From Daucus carota subsp. sativus (Eukaryota; Streptophyta; Magnoliopsida; Apiales; Apiaceae): a DNA stretch of 64,000 nucleotides. The translations under genes and the position numbers were made by a program. This document shows, in pieces, positions 58,484-64,000 of the stretch (position 1 is its first letter; the number at the start of each line of letters is the position of its first letter). The notes below the pieces were generated by a model, which did no database searches, was not told the origin of the DNA, and was given only the letters and a program-made list of their open reading frames with translations. The stretch lies in NCBI RefSeq assembly GCF_001625215.2, contig NC_030388.2, positions 26,028,558 to 26,092,557 on the forward strand, given 5' to 3'.

Positions 58484-60536
58484 CTACTTTCTCTTTCTAC
58501 CATGAGGCCTGCTTGCTAATATATTCTTTGAACTACTGGGAAGATCCTTGGAGAGCTCGTCCTCACCCTTCTCATCATCGCTTCTCTCATCAAAACTCTC
58601 AGTTTTATCAGTAGACACTTCTTCGTCTTCTTCCTCCAATTTCCCTGAGGCTCCTTGTTTTGATAGCCGATCGCGAAGCTCTCTTAGTTTTGCCTTCTTC
58701 GAGTTTAGAACTCTAAGAAACTGAAAAGCAAATGGGGTCAATGCCAATTTTAGTAACTAATGTATATAGCAACCTTGGTTGATAACTTGATATAGATCAT
58801 CCTATGATTTTTCACTAGACATTTTAAACTCCAACCATACAAATAAAATGTAATTGTGAAACTTAAAGAGTATATCGAATTTCCATATAATTTGTGAAAG
58901 TTAAAACTATTATTCCGCAATACAGAGTTTATAATATTGGAGCTATAACAAATTAATGCCCGGAATATTCACTTTACGCGCACACAAATGTCCAAGCACA
59001 GTAAGAGGCCATCAGAAATTCAGTGCACTATCAAACTAGAGGGGTTTCCATCAATTCATTTAACATTGGGTTATAATTCATGAATGTCAATATCCAAAAG
59101 GCGATTATACCTATATGTAATTGCTTAACAGAAAAGATAGACATCATAGAATTATTAAACAGGCTTATTTGCCGCACAGTGACATTATGAACTATAAACT
59201 GATTTGACCAATTACTAAGCACCTATCCAAATTGAAAAATATACTTGCATAGACTTTTAGTTAAAAATAAATACATTTTGTGTATCTAGGCTATGCCCAT
59301 GGTGGCTTGGTCTAAATCTGTAAGTTAGGTCCTCAATTTGCAATAGAACCCAAGTACATATCCTACTGTGAGCAAATTTCACAAGTGACAAAAGAAGTTC
59401 ACCTTTTAGTGGTTGAGAATATAACCCTAGATAAAGGAAACAGAAGCACATAGTAAGCCAATTACAACATTAATTTACAATGCACACATTTGATGAAAAT
59501 CGGACCATCAAACTAACCGTTCAAAGCCTTACTCTAACTATTCAGTAGGGACCTCATTGTGGCAATGAAGTATTAAAGTTGTATTGCTTCTTTTGTAATT
59601 CCAAGTGACATTAATTTGGATTATAAAATTCTAACTAAAAGCATTTGTGAAATATTCACGATTTTCTAGAACAAAAACCACCATAACATATCATCTAACG
59701 ACATAAACTTAACAACTCTGAACATGAAGACTAAAGATAAGATAGGCTAGGGACATTGAGTATCTAAAACACACCTTTTCATAGACTGCAGTCTCAAATT
59801 CTGCTTTCTCGCTGCAGAATTTCTCACTTTGTGCTAGACATTTTTCAGCCTCCTCTTTTAGCTTCTCAGATAACTGGGTTTTTTTAACCACTTCCTCCTA
59901 TTCATTCAAGATACAAGAGGAGTAAAGGAGCAAGTCAGTCATCTAATATTTGACCATTTACTTCAACATAGAACAGAAAATTGCTCAGAGATAACAAATT
60001 TCCTTTGCAAACCACTGAACCAGTAAAGAAGATAGTGAAATATACCTATATAATGATTTATAACATAAACAAACATAAAATATATATAAAATATATAAAT
60101 AGAACTTCACTTGTAGTGAAATATAATGTTGTGGCCTAACATTGTAAATTTAGCGGGGAGCAAAGGTTCCAACCCAAACAGAACTGCAACCTGAACTAAA
60201 AGAACTGAAAACCACAATATCAAAATTATGATAAGTGAACCAGAACTGTTTTATTGAAATAACCGGACCGGAACCAACCCGTTCGGTTCCGAACCAAAAG
60301 AACCAAATTATTATTTTGAAGTCAAATATATTTATTTTACATAATATTTCTTGCTCTAAATTCATTAAATTTGGCAGATATATTTGATAATAAAGTATTA
60401 TTTATTAAGTGCAGATCATCTTGAATGCAACTACACTGTACAAACTACAAAAACAGCATATTAAAAAAAACAGAATCATAATACATAACTGATAACTAGA
60501 TAACTAAAAAATATAATACAATACAATATATGAAAA

Positions 60537-60585
<49 letters not shown>

Positions 60586-62600
60586 TAACATATATATTTG
60601 GTTCAGTTCTCGATTCATGGTAATGGAACCAAATGAGAATCGAAATTCTAAAAAATTAAGAACCAAACCAGACTCGAAATTTTGGATTTAGTTCGGTTCC
60701 CAGGTCAATCCTCGCACCTAATTGTAATACAATGTAAAGTTCATAGGCTAAAATTGTAATACAATGCAACCATGTGGAGATGAGGCCATCTAAATGCATT
60801 CAAGAAGCTGTTTCTTACAATTAGAATCTACTCTGTAACACAAATCTAACAGATACGTTACATTAAGTACTTTAGTGACTTGGGGATCTTGATCACAAAA
60901 CTTCCAACTTGAATACAAAAAATATGCACAGATGTCTTAAACAAATTCAGCAGAAAAACTAATGAATATAGATAAAATCTTTGACTTTCACCTTCGGTTA
61001 ACACCTAAATGAAAACTCTTTTAGACATCCTCGTGGGAACACATTATTGTGTTCCTTAATGCTAGGGAATTATTTTTTAGGGTGGAGATAGTGCATTCTG
61101 ACTCAAGATTCGACAACACCAGTGATTACCCTAGAAAGAATGCAATGAAAGAGAACAAGTTATTATCATTATTTACCACTGTATGGAGGTAATGCATTCT
61201 TACTCAACGATCGACAAAACTTGTGATTACCCTAGAAAGAATTCAAGGAAAGAGAACAACATATTATCATTATCTAACAAACTACCACTATAAAAACCAT
61301 ATACAGTCTCTGCCAATTAAAGAACACGATGAAAGAAGATGTATACTCAGCTCACTCATCTATAAAAGATGCTAAAGTATCATGGAAACAGTGTAGCATC
61401 ATTTTAATACAGCATATATTGTTAGTCATAAAATACAGAAGATTAAGGAATAATCGTACACTCAAACGTATGTTTGAATCCATGAGAAAGTCCAATATTA
61501 AAGCTGTACTTTGCTTGCTGTTAGATGATGGCCGACACTTCCATCGCCACTCTAGCTTAGTCCCTTCCCTTTCGAATGTCCATGATAACTGCATTAGCAC
61601 ATCAAATTCAAGTAAATTTATCCAAGCTTGTTGATACTCTAAAAGACAAATTCCAAGCATATGCAATTTCTTAGAGCAAGTTACTTACTGCAATATAAAA
61701 TATATAATATCTATATTTTACAGGATTCTTATAAGAAGAAATCAAAGCTTAAAACACATCGCATATTACAATATTAGTAGGAAGTTTAATAATGGCAAGC
61801 ATAAGACTGCGAGTTTAGTGATCACACCCGTAAAGTGCTAGCCTGCTAGGTACAGACTAACCAACATATAGGCACCCACACACATCCATAAACAAAAGAG
61901 AACACATAAATATGAAAACTCTGATCCAATTTCCACACAAGCTTTCTTCTTTATCCTTCGTTGAAACTTATCAGCCACCAATGTTAACCATCAATCTTTT
62001 AAAAATATTTTTACCATCGAATGATTACAATGAAGGCACTCGATTAGTCATTACTAATATGCCAACATATTTCTGAATTACCAAGAGTAATTAATATGAT
62101 TCACAAAAAAAAAAATTTAGCATTGCCTTGCAAATTTAAAAAGTAACCACCTCATACAAATCACACGATTGGGGGGGGGGGGGGGGGGGGGGGGGGGTAA
62201 AGCAAGTACTAACTCTTTTATGGCCATTGGCAGCATCATTGAACCCGTAAACCGACTCGGGATGCTGAAACCCCAAATAACGTTCAGCCAACTGAATATA
62301 TTCAGAAACGGATTGATCCCACTGAAAAGCCCTATCCTTAACTTCCTCTTCTGATCCTACACACACACATAATAATCATAATTTCCTCTACACAAACATG
62401 ATACATAAACATATACTCACATACACAAAAATGAAACTAATTTGTGGATAAAAAATATAAGTACCATTGCAAGACCAAGCATTAAGGCCATCAGTTATCA
62501 AGAGTTCAAAGTGGGAATTGTACCAAGTGCCTTTTACAAAAACGGGTCCGGAGTCGGGTCCGATATCCAGTTTTAAGCACGTGTGTCTGCTTGCTTCCAT
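58484..62600 (-). CDS. XRCC4: DNA repair protein XRCC4
   Basis: Five exons (high to low): 62465-62600, 62214-62356, 61460-61588, 59775-59897, 58484-58720, all joining in frame with GT-AG introns to 255 aa (Arabidopsis XRCC4 is about 264). The N-terminal globular head covers about 1-135, with FVKGTWYNSHFELLITDG, AWSC, then WTFEREGTKLEWRWKC. The helical stalk (about 120-195; EEVVKKTQLSEKLKEEAEKC, FLRVLNSKKAKLRELRD) is the coiled coil that dimerises and binds DNA ligase IV. The tail is acidic and Ser-rich and ends in a basic PHGRKRK, a likely nuclear signal. XRCC4 works with LIG4 in canonical non-homologous end joining in the nucleus. Intron 2 holds a 27-base poly-C run (in gene sense) very close to its donor. 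Confidence 0.93.
59898..61459 (-). other. Intron 3 of XRCC4
   Basis: 1562 bases. A segment at about 60150-60720 is full of GGTTCGGTTCC/GGAACCGAACC-type words in both orientations, as in hAT-like elements, with a TA microsatellite in its middle. Ends and target duplication were not found. Just after it, ATTACCCTAGAAAGAATxCAA recurs at 61123 and 61217, part of a diverged direct repeat. Confidence 0.6.
60538..60580 (+). repeat. (TA)n microsatellite
   Basis: About 21 TA units in intron 3 of XRCC4. Confidence 0.92.
62171..62197 (+). repeat. Poly-G tract, 27 bases
   Basis: An uninterrupted G run, read as poly-C in the XRCC4 pre-mRNA, starting about 16 bases inside intron 2 after the donor. Such a run can form quadruplex DNA on the plus strand, and its length is prone to sequencing error. 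Confidence 0.9.
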
Positions 62601-62639
62601 TGTTGCACGCCTTTTGTTCGACGTTATGTCTCAGTAAAA

Positions 62640-63580
62640 GAGATAGACAAGAGTTCCTACATTTAAATTCAAGTGGCTTGCAAAGCTGTTATTTATAGAC
62701 ACTGTTTGGTTTTGTCAAGGTTGACAAAGTGGAGTGGTGTGGTGTGTTCAATAAGCTTTTGGTTCTTCTGTGTGTGTATTTTTACGGTTTTATAAAACTA
62801 GTGTCAAAATATCTTACTTCACCAATTCATCTTATTAAAAACTCATTTTAAATCATTATAAATTAAAAATATAAGTATCATTTTATCCACGTCTTTATTC
62901 ATACATCTTATCTAATTATTTATTAAAAATTAATCATTTGTCTTTTATTATAAAATCACTTCGAGTATTTTCATAATTATCTCTGAGATTTATAAAAATA
63001 ATTCGGGAATTTTTAAAATAACATAATTACGGTGATCACATAAATATATATACACACACCTGTATATATTTTTAACTACATAGCTAGGGGGAAATCGGAT
63101 CGGGAATCGGAGATAGGTTTGAAGAAATGTGAGGAGTTGTACCCAACCCGATTCGAATCGTCCCCGTTTCTGACCCATGCCCGAAAAAATCTCTAAATCC
63201 CCGCATTATCTCTGTCTTTTTTTTTGACTTTAAATCAATTTGTGATTTGTTACACAAACGACTTTCATTTTAAATTTACAACCAACTTTAAACTCCTAAT
63301 TTAAAGCCTAGGCAACCAGACTCTAGAACTTGTGAGTTTTGAATCAATGAAAGTCAAAAAGTGTATATATATAACCGCAAAAGTGGAAAAACTAAGAGTC
63401 ATAATATACATATATAATATATTTTACATTTTATACTTTACAAATAGATGAATCATGGGTGTTTTTAGTGTGTCTGTGGACACATCAATAACTACTCTTT
63501 GTTTATATGAAGATTTTGGTTACTTAAATGAAAATTTTTGATTACAGAAATTTTTATACATATAGAAAACGTATTATCTA
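62640..63580. other. Upstream region of XRCC4 and intergenic DNA
   Basis: The XRCC4 promoter should lie in the first few hundred bases. A GTGTGTCTGTGGACACATCA word at 63458-63487 resembles one end of the 17176 MITE. No gene. Confidence 0.45.
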
Positions 63581-63582
63581 CT

Positions 63583-64000
63583 TCTATATATTAAAAGAGA
63601 ACAAGGGGCAAAAAGAGCCAATAAAATGGCTGTGAAATGACTAACATATCCTTATTCAACAAAAAATAACAAAAATGCCACCATTTTATCATAAATGCAA
63701 AAATTGATTAATTTTATTGAAGTGAGCATTCAAACCTCTATCCTCGAGAATTTAATGCAAGATCATAACTTAATAAATCAGTAAATCTTTTAGGATGCTT
63801 TTGATTTTATTATAACTTTTAAATAATATTACGGTTATCCAACTTTCATATATTAAAAGAGGACTATGGGTAAACGTAACCTATAGAAAATTATTGTTAT
63901 ATCTTTATTTAACAAAAAAATAATAAATATGATAATATTTTATGATTATTGTTAAAAATAGATTAAATATTATTGTTATGGGATTGTTAAAATCAGACAA
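63583..64000 (+). mobile_element. Two Helitron-like 5' ends, element cut by window edge
   Basis: TCTATATATTAAAAGAGA at 63583 and TCATATATTAAAAGAGGA at 63846 resemble the 5' end of the intron Helitron (TCTATACTATATTATAAAAG). Both are followed by similar AT-rich DNA. No 3' hairpin plus CTAG is inside the window, so this is provisional. Confidence 0.35.

Noticed and set aside
62169..62354. Frame beginning with poly-Gly
   Set aside because: Created by the poly-G run and antisense to XRCC4 exon 2.
1..64000. CRISPR arrays, bacterial operons, phage or organelle DNA
   Set aside because: No regularly spaced repeats, no ribosome-binding-site gene strings and no organelle genes were seen. Intron-rich genes and plant transposons fit nuclear DNA.

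Overview
The window is nuclear DNA of a flowering plant, most likely a eudicot. The genes have plant families, short exons and long AT-rich introns, and Stowaway-like MITEs, Helitrons, Mutator-like and hAT elements and a Ty1/copia element lie between and inside them. The sequence does not settle the species. All gene models were built by hand from reading frame, splice consensus and remembered family conservation. No transcript or database was consulted.

Layout. 1-2660: repeats only, with an intact hAT-type element at 881-1525. 2664-7838: a complete, recent Ty1/copia retrotransposon on the minus strand. 9378-9842 (+): a TAC1-like C2H2 zinc finger repressor. 12711-15578 (-): an eight-exon cellulose synthase-like G gene. 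18590-21290: a broken RTE-type LINE with two Stowaway-like MITEs inside it. 22504-30171 (-): a six-exon Agenet/Tudor-like protein with a Helitron in one intron. 31575-35766: a TE-dense block with a MITE nested in a MITE, a Helitron end, and a Mutator-like element with a 9-bp target duplication and a second TIR element inside. 36841-49468 (+): a TRAF1/MUSE13-14 type MATH-domain protein, 1210 aa. 50699-50968 (+): a small secreted peptide precursor with an SGPS core. 52661-53049 (+): a potato type I proteinase inhibitor. 53759-55435 (-): the cytokinesis syntaxin KNOLLE/SYP111, with mitosis-specific MSA sites upstream. 56799-57322 (-): a CYSTM/PCC1-like cysteine-rich protein. 58484-62600 (-): XRCC4, the DNA ligase IV partner.

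The genes look like ordinary single eudicot genes side by side; nothing suggests an operon, a biosynthetic cluster or a shared pathway. Three neighbours (SGPS peptide, proteinase inhibitor, CYSTM-like protein) and the TRAF1-like gene have families linked to defence, but co-location alone proves no joint function.

No wholly new system was found. The items most worth a second look are the SGPS peptide precursor, the cysteine-repeat expansion of the CYSTM-like protein, the CSLG protein with LES in place of the usual ED pair at the TED-type motif plus a GC-AG intron, the nested Mutator element carrying a GC-rich core, and the almost undiverged copia element whose integrase frame is broken.
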